Of a stretch of 64,000 nucleotides of DNA, positions 41,428-50,185 are shown one piece after another. Both the position numbers and the translations under genes were made by a program. The DNA lies in assembly GCF_025460765.1 (NCBI RefSeq), contig NZ_JAMWEG010000017.1, positions 1 through 64,000 on the forward strand, in the 5' to 3' direction. A model generated the notes under the pieces. That model ran no database searches and had not been told where the DNA came from. It saw nothing but the letters and a program-made list of their open reading frames with translations. This DNA is from Micromonospora sp. MA102. Its GTDB lineage: Bacteria > Actinomycetota > Actinomycetes > Mycobacteriales > Micromonosporaceae. Each line of letters starts with the position of its first letter. Position 1 is the stretch's first letter.

Positions 41428-42584
41428 CCGGCGTGGACGAGCGGTTCTTTCGCGACGTGCTGGGCCACTACCCGACCGGGGTGGCGGCCATCACGTCGAT
41501 GTCGAACGGCACCAGGCCGATCGGCATGGTGGTCGGCAGCTTCACCTCGGTCTCGTTGGACCCGCCGCTGGTGGGCTACCTGGCGGCGAAGACGTCGTCG
41601 TCGTACGCCCAACTCCGGCAACAGGACCGTTTCTGTGTCAACATTCTCAGCGACCAGCAGGAGGACGTCTGCCGGTCGCTCGCGATCCGCGACCGGACCG
41701 ACAAGTTCGACGGGCTGGCCTGGAGGCGTTCACCGCTCGGCTCGCCCATTGTGGACGGCGCATTGGCCTGGATCGACTGCGAGGTCGCCGACGAGGTCGA
41801 CGCCGGTGACCACTACCTCGTCCTGGGCCGGGTGACCGAGCTCGAGGTCGGCCGGCCCGGCCTGCCGCTGGTCTTCCACAACGGCGGGTACGGCAGCTTC
41901 ACGCCGCGCTCGCGGGTACTGCCGGCGACGCCGGACACCCTGGCCCAGATCCGCCTGGCCGACCTGGCCCGGCCGGTCATGGACGAGCTGACCCGGGATC
42001 TGGGGGTGGAGTGCGCCGTGATGGCCGCCATCGACGACGTGGTTGTCCGGCTGGCCAGCGTGGGCGCTCCCCGGATCGGGTCCGGTCCGATCCAGGTCGG
42101 CCAACGCATGCCGTTCTGGGCCCCGTTGGGCGCTTTGCTGGTCGCCTGGGCGGATGAGTCGGTGCAACGGAGATGGATCGCGCGCGGGCCGGACGGCGTC
42201 GATCCGGCTCAGGTGGACGCGCACCTGGCGGCGCTTCGGCGGGTGCGTGACCGCGGCTGGCTGATCAGCATGATCACCCCGGAGTTCGAGGCGCTCGACC
42301 GGGTGCTGACCGACCTGCCGGACGGGCCCGAGAAGGCGGCCCGGATCAGAGACCTGGAGAGCCGGCTCGGCGGCCCGCACGCCTACGACCACGAGCGGCT
42401 CGAGTTCGACCGGAGCTACGACGTACGCAACGTCTCCGTGCCCGTTTTCGGCGCGGACGACACCGTACCGATGTACCTGTCGCTGTTCGGATTCCCCAAA
42501 CCGTCGCTGGGCTTCGACATCCTGCACGCTGTCGAGCGCCTGCTCGCCTGCGCCGGCCGGGTCGCCGAACGCCTGCCGCGCTGA
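41418..42584 (+). CDS. Flavin reductase fused to IclR-type effector domain, copy 1
   Basis: 388 residues from GTG 41418 (GTG 41433 is an alternative). Residues about 8-165 are a flavin reductase/HpaC-like FMN-binding domain: LGHYPTGVAAITSMSNGTRP, GMVVGSFTSVSLDPPLVGYL, RFCVNILSDQQEDVCRSLA, FDGLAWRRSPLGSPIVDGAL and DHYLVLGRVTELE. Residues about 175-380 match an IclR effector-binding domain without its HTH: LARPVMDELTRDLGVECAVM, VVVRLASVGAPRIGSGPIQV, VGQRMPFWAPLGALLVAWAD and NVSVPVFGADDTVPMYLSLF. It should supply reduced FMN to the LLM monooxygenase, with the C-terminal domain acting as a ligand sensor. Confidence 0.88.
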   Translation: MELTGVDERFFRDVLGHYPTGVAAITSMSNGTRPIGMVVGSFTSVSLDPPLVGYLAAKTSSSYAQLRQQDRFCVNILSDQQEDVCRSLAIRDRTDKFDGLAWRRSPLGSPIVDGALAWIDCEVADEVDAGDHYLVLGRVTELEVGRPGLPLVFHNGGYGSFTPRSRVLPATPDTLAQIRLADLARPVMDELTRDLGVECAVMAAIDDVVVRLASVGAPRIGSGPIQVGQRMPFWAPLGALLVAWADESVQRRWIARGPDGVDPAQVDAHLAALRRVRDRGWLISMITPEFEALDRVLTDLPDGPEKAARIRDLESRLGGPHAYDHERLEFDRSYDVRNVSVPVFGADDTVPMYLSLFGFPKPSLGFDILHAVERLLACAGRVAERLPR

Positions 42585-42642
42585 CCGGTCGACCGACTCC
42601 AGCCGGTGCGCGGTTGTTCGCAACCAGTAGTGGATGCGTTGT

Positions 42643-42788
42643 GTGTACGAACTATTGGAGTATCGATAGCTTAGCCGTCTGTCCAGTTTCGACTGAATAA
42701 TGGCCGCCGACCAGGAAATAGATAACGAATTCGTCCTGACATCTTGACGGCCCCGCGCGTGATCTATGTACTTCGTGTACGAACCATT
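42643..42788 (+). promoter_or_regulatory. Promoter region with direct repeats upstream of the Dpp operon
   Basis: The 226 bases between 42585 and the leader ORF are the most AT-rich of the island. GTGTACGAACTATT (42643-42656) and GTGTACGAACCATT (42775-42788) are direct repeats with one mismatch. Between them TTGACG (42744-42749) and TATGTA (42765-42770) could be a -35/-10 pair with a short 15-base spacer. The second repeat would overlap the transcription start. GGTTG-TTCG-CAACC at 42612-42625 is a small hairpin that may end the previous operon. Confidence 0.45.
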
Positions 42789-42810
42789 TACTCCTGAGGT
42801 TGGTGGCCGA

Positions 42811-42846
42811 ATGAGCAACACGGCAGGGCGTGCGCGGCGGTGCTGA
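42811..42846 (+). CDS. Possible 11-codon leader peptide
   Basis: ATG 42811 opens MSNTAGRARRC and stops at TGA 42844-42846, overlapping the permease GTG at 42840. The position fits translational coupling of the permease. It could also be a chance frame. Confidence 0.3.
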   Translation: MSNTAGRARRC

Positions 42847-43787
42847 GGTTCGTCGCTCGCCGGCTGTTGCAGGCGGTCGCGGTCATCTTCGCCGCGTACA
42901 CCGCCTCGTTCGTGATCCTCTATCTGCTGCCCGGTGACTCGGTGCTGTCGCTCTACGCCGGCGGCGACGCCGGTAGCGCGGTTGACCCGGCGCAACTGGC
43001 CCGGATCCGGGCCGAGTACGGGTTCGACCAGCCGCTGTGGGAGCAGTTCCTGCACCGGCTCGGGCATGCGCTGACCGGAGACTTCGGCCAGTCCATCAAG
43101 ACCGGCCGCGACGTGTCGGACCTCATCGGCACCGCGCTGCCCGACACCCTCGCCCTGGTCGGCTCGGCGCTGCTGCTGGCCGTGGCGCTCGGCGGCGGGC
43201 TCGCCCTGCTGGCCACCATGACCCGCCGGGGCTGGCTGGAGCGGTTCCTGCTCGGCCTGCCGGCGATCGGGGTGTCCCTGCCGACGTTCTGGGTCGGCCT
43301 GATGCTGGTGCAGATCTTCTCGTTCCAACTCCGGCTGCTGCCGGCCATCGGGAACAAGGGCTTCGAAAGCCTGGTGCTGCCGGCCATCACGCTGGCGCTA
43401 CCCGGCTCGGCGGCGGTGGCCCAGGTTCTGGCCAAGAGCCTGCGGCGCACCCTGGCCGAGCCGTACGTGGTGACGGCCCGGGCCATGGGTACGCGGCCGG
43501 TCGTCATCCAGTTCCGCGACGCCCTGCGCAACGCCTCGTTGCCGGCGTTGACCGTCGCTGGCGTCCTGGTCGCCAACATGGTCGGTGGCGCCATCGTGGT
43601 GGAGAACGTGTTCTCCCGGGCCGGGCTCGGGCAGATCACCGTGCAGGCCGTGCTCAGCCACGACATCCCGGTGGTGCAGGGCGTGGTGGTGCTCGGCGCG
43701 GCCATCTTCGCGGTGGTGAACCTGCTCATCGACCTGGCCTATCCGCTGATCGATCCGCGGTTGCTGCTGGCCGGGGGGAAGGCATGA
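42840..43787 (+). CDS. Peptide/nickel-type ABC transporter permease (DppB-like)
   Basis: 315 residues with GTG start. Six spans and the DppB pattern: FVARRLLQAVAVIFAAYTAS, EYGFDQPLWEQFLHRLGHAL, GDFGQSIKTGRDVSDLIGTA, then LPAITLALPGSAAVAQVLAK and the EAA-type loop VTARAMGTRPVVIQFRDALR, with VENVFSRAGLGQITVQAVLS near the end. First gene of the second long operon. Confidence 0.93.
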   Translation: MLRFVARRLLQAVAVIFAAYTASFVILYLLPGDSVLSLYAGGDAGSAVDPAQLARIRAEYGFDQPLWEQFLHRLGHALTGDFGQSIKTGRDVSDLIGTALPDTLALVGSALLLAVALGGGLALLATMTRRGWLERFLLGLPAIGVSLPTFWVGLMLVQIFSFQLRLLPAIGNKGFESLVLPAITLALPGSAAVAQVLAKSLRRTLAEPYVVTARAMGTRPVVIQFRDALRNASLPALTVAGVLVANMVGGAIVVENVFSRAGLGQITVQAVLSHDIPVVQGVVVLGAAIFAVVNLLIDLAYPLIDPRLLLAGGKA

Positions 43788-44659
43788 CAATGGCAGACCT
43801 CGACTCCACCACCGCGGCCTCCCCGCCGGCCGCGCGGGCCCGGCGCATCGCGATCGCGTTGCTGAGGCGGCCCAGCGTCATCGTCTCGGCGATCCTGATC
43901 CTGCTGGCCTTGGCCGCGGCCGTACGGCCGTCGTTGTTCACGAGCAAGGACCCGTTCGCGACCTCGCCGAAGAACATCCTGGTCCCGCCGGGCACCGACG
44001 GTTTCCTGGTGGGTTCCGACGCGGTCGGCCGCGACCTGTTCACCCGCATCGTCTACGGGGCCCACCCGTCGTTGCAGGCGGCCGTCGTGGCCATCGCAGT
44101 GTCTTTTGTCGGCGGCTCCCTGCTCGGCCTGCTGGCCGGCTATTTCGGCGGCTTCCTGGACGCCGTGCTGATGCGGGCGGTCGACGTCGCCCTCGCCTTC
44201 CCGGCCCTGCTGCTCGCGATGGCCATCATCGCCGTCCTCGGGGCTGGACCGACCAACGTGGCCTTCGCGGTCGGGCTGGTCGGCATCGCCGCCATGGCCC
44301 GGGTCATGCGCTCCGAGGTACTGCGGGTGCGCCGCCAGCCGTACGTCGAGGCGGCCGGTATCAGCGGGGCCCGCTGGTGGACGGTGCTGTGGCGGCACGT
44401 GGTGCCCAACTCGATCGGACCCCTCGTCGTGCTGGCCGCGCTGGAGTTCGGCACCGCGACGCTGGCCATCTCCAGCCTGAGCTTCCTCGGCTTCGGCGCG
44501 CCGCCGCCGTCGCCCGAATGGGGCGCGCTCATCGCCGACGGCCGCAGCTACCTGGTCAGTGCGTGGTGGCTCGGCACCTTCCCCGGTCTGGCCGTGGCGC
44601 TGGTCGTGCTGGCCGCCAACCGCATCTCCCGGGCCCTGGACGGAGAGCTGAAGGCATGA
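43784..44659 (+). CDS. Peptide/nickel-type ABC transporter permease (DppC-like)
   Basis: 291 residues; ATGA overlap. Landmarks: FLVGSDAVGRDLFTRIVYGA, LLGLLAGYFGGFLDAVLMRA, the EAA loop PYVEAAGISGARWWTVLWRH and LSFLGFGAPPPSPEWGALIA. Pairs with the DppB-like protein. Confidence 0.93.
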   Translation: MTMADLDSTTAASPPAARARRIAIALLRRPSVIVSAILILLALAAAVRPSLFTSKDPFATSPKNILVPPGTDGFLVGSDAVGRDLFTRIVYGAHPSLQAAVVAIAVSFVGGSLLGLLAGYFGGFLDAVLMRAVDVALAFPALLLAMAIIAVLGAGPTNVAFAVGLVGIAAMARVMRSEVLRVRRQPYVEAAGISGARWWTVLWRHVVPNSIGPLVVLAALEFGTATLAISSLSFLGFGAPPPSPEWGALIADGRSYLVSAWWLGTFPGLAVALVVLAANRISRALDGELKA

Positions 44660-46296
44660 CGACGTCGACAGATCCGGTGCTCGCGGTCGACGGGCTGAAG
44701 GTGAGCTATCGCAGCTTCCGGGGTGACCGGCCGGCGGTGCGGGACGCGTCGCTGACCCTCGCGCCCGGCGAGATCGTCGCCATCGTCGGTGAGTCCGGAT
44801 CGGGCAAGAGCACCCTGGCCCAGGCCATCCTCGGCCTCCTGCCGGCCGGCGGCCGCGTGCTCGGCGGCAGCATCCGACTGGGCGGCGCCGAACTGGTGGG
44901 CGTGCCCGAACGGGTCCTGCGCGACATCCGCGGGCGGCGCGTCGGCTTCATACCTCAGGACCCGATGCTCTCGCTCAACCCGTTGCGCCGGGTCGGGACA
45001 CAGGTTGCCGACGCGTTGGTCGTGCACGGCGTGCTGGGCCGGAGCGAGGCCCGGTCCCGTGCGGTGGAACTGCTGCGTGACGCCGGCATCCACGAGCCGG
45101 GACTCCGGGCCCGCCAGTACCCGCACGAACTGTCCGGCGGAATGCGCCAACGGGTTCTCATCGCGATCGCGTTGGCCTGCCGGCCCGAGGTGGTCATCGC
45201 CGACGAGCCGACCAGCGCCCTCGACGTGACCGTGCAACGCCTGATCCTGGACAGCATCGGGGCGATAGTCACGCAGTCCCGTACGGCTTTGCTCATGATC
45301 ACGCATGACCTGGGTATGGCGGCCGACCGGGCCGACCGGATCATCGTGATGTCCGGCGGCGAGATCGTCGAGAGCGGACCGACCGCCGAGGTGCTGCGCC
45401 GGCCGACCGCCGCATACACGAGGAGACTGATCGCGGCCGCGCCGGGGCTGGCCGGAGCGCGGCCAGCACTGCCGGCCCGGCCGGGCGGTGGCGCCCTGCT
45501 GACGGTCGAGAACCTCGCGAAGGACTTCCGGGTTCGCCTGCCCGGCCTCACTCGGACCCTCGTCCGGGCCGTCGACGATGTCAGCTTCGAGGTCCACCGC
45601 GGACACGCTGTCGGCATCGTGGGCGAGTCCGGCTCCGGGAAGTCCACCACCGCCCGGCTGGTCATGCGGCTCGAGACACCGACCAGCGGACGGATCCTGT
45701 TCGACGGGGTCGACATCGCCGACGCGCGGGGGTCGGCGTTGCGGGCCCTGCGCCGACGGGTGCAGTTCGTCTACCAGAGCCCGTACGGCTCGCTCAGCCC
45801 GCGGCTGTCCGTGGGCGCCATCATCGCCGAGCCCCTGCGCGAGTTCGGTCTCGGTGGCACCCGGGCCGAATGTCGGGCCCGGGTGCGGGAACTGCTCGAC
45901 CTGGTCGCGCTGCCCGCCTCGTACGCCGAACACCGCCCGACCGAACTGTCCGGCGGCCAGCGCCAGCGGGTGGCCATCGCCCGGGCCCTGGCCATCACCC
46001 CCGACCTCATCGTCCTCGACGAACCGGTCTCCGCCCTGGACGTCTCGGTCCAGGCGCAGATCCTGGACCTGCTCGCCCGGCTGCAGCGCGAACTGTCGCT
46101 GAGCCTGCTGTTCATCTCGCACGACCTGGCTGTGATCCGGCAACTGTGCCACGACGTCGTCGTGATGCGGGCCGGGCGGCTGGTCGAGGTCGGCCCGACG
46201 GCCGACGTCTTCGACCAGCCTGCGGACCCGTACACCCGCGAACTGCTCGACGCGATTCCGGGCCGTCGCTTCGCCGACCTTCCCGACACCCCCTGA
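44656..46296 (+). CDS. Fused dual ATPase of a Dpp-type ABC importer (DppD-DppF-like)
   Basis: 546 residues with two complete ATPase modules. First: Walker A GESGSGKSTLAQAILG, signature ELSGGMRQRVLIAIAL, Walker B VVIADEPTSALDVT. Second, from about residue 280: Walker A GESGSGKSTTARLVMR, QFVYQSPYGSLSPRLSVGAI, signature ELSGGQRQRVAIARAL, Walker B IVLDEPVSALDVS. Each module ends with the oligopeptide-type tail (PTAAYTRRLIAAAP; PADPYTRELLDAIPG). The fusion replaces the separate D and F subunits. Confidence 0.94.
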   Translation: MTTSTDPVLAVDGLKVSYRSFRGDRPAVRDASLTLAPGEIVAIVGESGSGKSTLAQAILGLLPAGGRVLGGSIRLGGAELVGVPERVLRDIRGRRVGFIPQDPMLSLNPLRRVGTQVADALVVHGVLGRSEARSRAVELLRDAGIHEPGLRARQYPHELSGGMRQRVLIAIALACRPEVVIADEPTSALDVTVQRLILDSIGAIVTQSRTALLMITHDLGMAADRADRIIVMSGGEIVESGPTAEVLRRPTAAYTRRLIAAAPGLAGARPALPARPGGGALLTVENLAKDFRVRLPGLTRTLVRAVDDVSFEVHRGHAVGIVGESGSGKSTTARLVMRLETPTSGRILFDGVDIADARGSALRALRRRVQFVYQSPYGSLSPRLSVGAIIAEPLREFGLGGTRAECRARVRELLDLVALPASYAEHRPTELSGGQRQRVAIARALAITPDLIVLDEPVSALDVSVQAQILDLLARLQRELSLSLLFISHDLAVIRQLCHDVVVMRAGRLVEVGPTADVFDQPADPYTRELLDAIPGRRFADLPDTP

Positions 46297-46317
46297 CCTG
46301 CGCAAGAAAGGAATGCC

Positions 46318-47919
46318 GTGGGCCATCTTCCCCTTTCGCCGCCCACCCGACGCGCGGTGCTCGCCGCCGTCGCGGCCGGCGTCATCCTGGCCTGCACCGC
46401 CTGCTCCGGCGGTGCGCCGGCCGCCACCGGTGCCTCCTCCTCCGATCCGGTTCGCGGCGGCACCATGACTATGGTGATCCCGGCCGACGAGGGCTGTGTC
46501 GACCCGCAGCAGAACCTCGGTCGCACCCAGCTCGTCATCGGGCGATCCCTTGTGGACTCGTTGGTGTTCCAGACGCCAGACAGCCAGTTCCAGCCGTGGC
46601 TGGCAAAGAGCTGGAGGGTCTCGCCGGACGGCACCAAGTACACGTTCCACCTGCGCGACAACGTGACCTTCAGCGACGGCAGCAAGCTCACGGCCGGCAC
46701 GGTCAAGGCCAACTTCGACGGCATCGTCGCGCTGGGCGCCAAGGCCCGGCTTGCCTCGACGTACCTGGTCGGCTACCAGGGCACCACCGTGGTCGACCCG
46801 CAGACGGCGACCGTGACGTTCGACAAGCCGAACGCGGCGTTCCTGCAAGCCGTGTCCACGCCCACCATGGGCATGGTGGCCGACGCCTCGACCACAAAGG
46901 GTCAGGCCGACCGGTGCCGCGACGGCGTGATCGGGTCCGGCCCGTACACGCTCAAGAGCTACCAGCAGAACCAGAGCCAGACCCTGGTCCGCCGGACCGG
47001 CTACGCCTGGGCCCCGGCCGCCCTGCACCAGGGCGAGGGTTACCTCGACGAGGTCGACGTCAACATCGTCCCCGAGAGCGGCGTGCGCACCGGCAGTGTG
47101 GTGAGTGGCCAAGCCGACCTGATGATGGAGGTGCAGAACGCCGACGTCACCACGCTCGAAAAGGCAAAGGTGGCCATCGAGACGCGGTCCAACCCAGGCC
47201 TGCCCCAGCAGCTGTTCGTCAACACCAAGGGCTCGGTGCTCGGCGACGTCGCGGTGCGCCAGGCACTGCAGAAGGGCATCAACCGCCAGGAACTGGTGTC
47301 GTCGACCCTAAACAAATACCAGAAGGTCGCGACCGGTGCGCTGTCCAGCACCACCCCGGGCTACATCGACCTGTCCAGCCAGATGGGATTCGACCAGGCG
47401 GGTGCCAAGAAGCTGCTCGACGACGCGGGCTGGGTGCCCGGCGCCGACGGGATCCGGTCCAAGGGCGGCCAGCGGCTGACCTTCAGCCTGCTTTATGGTT
47501 CGCAGCTCTACGGCTTCCTGGTACCGCTGATGTCGTTGGCCCAGCAGCAGCTGAAGCAGATCGGCATGGACATGGCGCTGCGTCCGATGCCGGACGCGGA
47601 CGCCAACGCGGCCTGGATCAACGGTGACTACGAGCTGCGCATCTCCGGCCTGACCCGGGCCGACCCGGACGCCCTGCGCACCGGCCTGGCCGGCCTGAAC
47701 CCCGACCTCGACGCGCTGCTGACCAAGCAGATGTCCACATCGGAAAGTAAGGCCCGGATGGCAATCGCGGCCGACGCCCAGCGGCTCGTCATCTCGCAGG
47801 GCATCGCCATCCCGATCAACGAGCTCGCTCTCCCGCTCTCGCACGGCGCGGCCGTCAACGGCGTGACCTTCGCCGGCGACTCGCTGCTGCTGCTCGACGA
47901 ACTGTGGAAGACGGCCTGA
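46318..47919 (+). CDS. Extracellular solute-binding lipoprotein, family 5 (DppA/OppA-like)
   Basis: 533 residues from GTG 46318 (AAGGAA upstream). The twin Arg in PTRRAVLAAVAA and the lipobox region ILACTACSGG suggest an exported lipoprotein, possibly via Tat. Family 5 pattern: GGTMTMVIPADEGCVDPQQN, LAKSWRVSPDGTKYTFHLRD, GVIGSGPYTLKSYQQNQSQT and VRQALQKGINRQELV. It delivers the substrate of this importer, an oligopeptide, conjugate or other small polar compound. Confidence 0.92.
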   Translation: MGHLPLSPPTRRAVLAAVAAGVILACTACSGGAPAATGASSSDPVRGGTMTMVIPADEGCVDPQQNLGRTQLVIGRSLVDSLVFQTPDSQFQPWLAKSWRVSPDGTKYTFHLRDNVTFSDGSKLTAGTVKANFDGIVALGAKARLASTYLVGYQGTTVVDPQTATVTFDKPNAAFLQAVSTPTMGMVADASTTKGQADRCRDGVIGSGPYTLKSYQQNQSQTLVRRTGYAWAPAALHQGEGYLDEVDVNIVPESGVRTGSVVSGQADLMMEVQNADVTTLEKAKVAIETRSNPGLPQQLFVNTKGSVLGDVAVRQALQKGINRQELVSSTLNKYQKVATGALSSTTPGYIDLSSQMGFDQAGAKKLLDDAGWVPGADGIRSKGGQRLTFSLLYGSQLYGFLVPLMSLAQQQLKQIGMDMALRPMPDADANAAWINGDYELRISGLTRADPDALRTGLAGLNPDLDALLTKQMSTSESKARMAIAADAQRLVISQGIAIPINELALPLSHGAAVNGVTFAGDSLLLLDELWKTA

Positions 47920-47924
47920 CGGGG

Positions 47925-48983
47925 GTGGGCGGGTACCTGGTGCTCGGCGCCGGCGCTATCGGCGGCTGGCTGGCCCATCACCTCAGCGCGCACGGCCGGA
48001 GGGTGACCGTTGTGGACACGGACGCGGACCATGTGACCGCGATCCGCGAGCACGGGCTGACCCTGCTGCGTCCCGACGGATCCCGTGACAGCCGGCCAGT
48101 CGCCGGGGCGTCCGTTCCGGACGACGTCGCCGAAGGCCCGTACGAGCGGGTGCTGCTCGCGACCAAGGCCCATCACGTCGACGCGGCCGCGCGGTGGCTC
48201 GCCGGACGCCTGCACCCCCGCGGCCTGGTTGTGCTCTGCCAGAACGGGGACACCTTCTTCGACGCCGCCCGCCACCTGGGCGCGGCGCGGGTGGCCCCGG
48301 CGTTCGTCAACTTCGCCGCCGACGTGGTGGAACCCGGCGTCATCCGGGTCGGCGGGCCGGGCCAGATGGTCATCGGCCACGACGGCGGCGTGAAAGGGCT
48401 CCGGGTCCGGTCGGTGGTGGTCGACCTGGCCGGGTTCGGTCGCGTGACCGCCAGCGACAACGTCCCCGGCTTCCTGTGGGCCAAGAGGGGAGTGGCGGCC
48501 ATCTTCGCCGCCACGGCCATGGTCGACGAGCACATCTCAGACGTGATCGACACGTCCCGGCCGGTCATGTCGCGTTTGGCCACCGAGGTGTACGTCGTCG
48601 CGGCGGCCCGGGGCATCCGCCTGGAGGAGATCGACGGGATCGTGGCGGCCGACCTCACCATCGACGCCGACCCGGCCGCCCGGACGGCCGCGTTCGACCG
48701 GCTCGTCGCGTTCACCCGGAGCATGACGGGCAAGCCACGCAGCGGAGTCTTCCGCGACCTCGCCGTGCACCGGCGGCCGACCGAGGCCCGGCCTGAACTG
48801 CTGCGGCTGGTCGAGCAGGCCGGCGCGGGCGGACTGGTGGCGCCGGTACTTCGCGGCCTGGCCGAACTCATCGGCGACCTGGAGGCCGGCCGACGCGACT
48901 TCGGCCGCGAGAACCTGGATGTCCTGGCGCGGATCGCGGCCGAGAACCCTCGCAACGACAACGGAAAGGACGTGACGTCATGA
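47925..48983 (+). CDS. Ketopantoate reductase (ApbA/PanE) family protein
   Basis: About 352 residues from GTG 47925; a GTG at 47904 inside the previous gene is possible. N-terminal Rossmann motif YLVLGAGAIGGWLAHHLSAH with Asp in VTVVDTDADHVTAI. Mid part GLVVLCQNGDTFFDAARHLG, and C-terminal helical part with GKPRSGVFRDLAVHRRPTEA in place of the classical SSMxQD motif. Its role in a catabolic operon is probably reduction or oxidation of a 2-oxo/2-hydroxy acid rather than pantothenate synthesis. Ends with ATGA overlap. Confidence 0.85.
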   Translation: MGGYLVLGAGAIGGWLAHHLSAHGRRVTVVDTDADHVTAIREHGLTLLRPDGSRDSRPVAGASVPDDVAEGPYERVLLATKAHHVDAAARWLAGRLHPRGLVVLCQNGDTFFDAARHLGAARVAPAFVNFAADVVEPGVIRVGGPGQMVIGHDGGVKGLRVRSVVVDLAGFGRVTASDNVPGFLWAKRGVAAIFAATAMVDEHISDVIDTSRPVMSRLATEVYVVAAARGIRLEEIDGIVAADLTIDADPAARTAAFDRLVAFTRSMTGKPRSGVFRDLAVHRRPTEARPELLRLVEQAGAGGLVAPVLRGLAELIGDLEAGRRDFGRENLDVLARIAAENPRNDNGKDVTS

Positions 48984-50185
48984 CATCGCCGCTCGCGATG
49001 GGGCGACGGACACCGAAACCGCGGCGGCTCGACGCGAAGACACGGTTCGGTCTCATGTGGCCTAACTCGCCTTCGCCGCACGTCACCTCGGCCGCCGTGG
49101 CAGCCCGCAACCCCGACGTGCTCGACATCAACTCGCACATCGAACTCGCCCGTACAGCCGAGCGGATCGGACTCGATTTCGCCTTCTTCGCCGACGGCTA
49201 CACCAATCATGGTGAGCACAACGCCCGGGTCGGCCACGGCGAGCCCTGCGTCTCCGCGCCGATCTGGGCCCCGATCGTCATGGGCGCCACCTCGCACATC
49301 GGTGTCGTGACAACGATGCACGCGCGCTACCTGTCGCCGGTGGTGCTGGCCCGGCTCGGCGCCAACCTGGACGTGCTGTCTGGCGGGCGGTGGGGGTGGA
49401 ACATCGTGCCCGGGTCGAAAGGTTCCGAGGCGAAGCTGTTCGGCATCACCGACAACATCGACCACGACGAGCGGTACGCCGTGGTGGCCGAGACGCTGGA
49501 GGCCGTCCGTACCCTCTGGCGCGCGAACGGCAAGCCCATCACCTTCGACGGGAAGTACTACCGCTTCGAGGGCGTACCGCGCGGGCCGTATCCAGTCCAG
49601 GAGAGCCCCGTCATCTTCAACGCCGGGGTCTCCGCCGCTGGTCAGGAGTTCATCGCCCAAAGCGCCGACTACGCCTTCTTCGCGGTGGTCGACGACCTGT
49701 CCAAGGTGACGGCGTCGGTCGACCAGCTCGCGGCCCGCACCCAGACTCACGGCCGCAACCCGCTCGAGGTGAACATGGCCGGCTCGGTCGGCGTGGTCGC
49801 CGGGCGGACCAGCGCCGAGGCGGCCGAGAAGTACGCCTGGATCCAAGAGTCGCTCGACATGGACGCGGCCCGCGGCTGGGCCCGGGGATTCCTCGCCGGC
49901 AGCCAGACCTACCAGGCCAACTTCGGCGGGCCGGACGGCGACCAGGCCCTCGACGAGGCGGCCCGCAAGATCGGCATCGCGGCCGGCAGCCGGATGCTGG
50001 TGGGTACGGCCGAGGAGATCGCCGAGCAGGTCATCGACATCCACCGGACCACCGGGCTGCGCGGCTTCATGCTGATCAGCCCGCTGTGGGCGCCCGACGA
50101 GGTCGAACTGCTGGGCGGGATGTTCCCCGTCCTGGAAGCGGCCGGAGTCTGGGAGACGCCGGAGTCGCGAGGCTGGTCCTGGTGA
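48980..50185 (+). CDS. LLM-class (luciferase-like) flavin-dependent monooxygenase, copy 2
   Basis: A 401-residue paralogue of the enzyme at 32031. Matching regions: RFGLMWPNSPSPHVTSAAVA, LDFAFFADGYTNHGEHN, HARYLSPVVLARLGANLDVL, SGGRWGWNIVPGSKGSEAKL, TTGLRGFMLISPLWAP and the terminal RGWSW. It belongs to the NtaA/SnaA/DszA group and needs reduced FMN. The flavin reductase fusion at 53740 in the same operon is the likely donor. Starts within the previous stop. Confidence 0.9.
   Translation: MTSPLAMGRRTPKPRRLDAKTRFGLMWPNSPSPHVTSAAVAARNPDVLDINSHIELARTAERIGLDFAFFADGYTNHGEHNARVGHGEPCVSAPIWAPIVMGATSHIGVVTTMHARYLSPVVLARLGANLDVLSGGRWGWNIVPGSKGSEAKLFGITDNIDHDERYAVVAETLEAVRTLWRANGKPITFDGKYYRFEGVPRGPYPVQESPVIFNAGVSAAGQEFIAQSADYAFFAVVDDLSKVTASVDQLAARTQTHGRNPLEVNMAGSVGVVAGRTSAEAAEKYAWIQESLDMDAARGWARGFLAGSQTYQANFGGPDGDQALDEAARKIGIAAGSRMLVGTAEEIAEQVIDIHRTTGLRGFMLISPLWAPDEVELLGGMFPVLEAAGVWETPESRGWSW

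Noticed and set aside
44548..47112. An 854-codon open frame on the minus strand opposite the Dpp genes
   Set aside because: It is fully antisense to well-conserved transporter genes, has Arg/Gly/Asp/His-rich composition and no family motifs. Long antisense frames are expected at this GC content.
47925..48983. Pantothenate-pathway panE
   Set aside because: The Rossmann fold supports the superfamily, but the classical SSMxQD motif is not intact and the gene is embedded in a catabolic operon, so no panE symbol was given.
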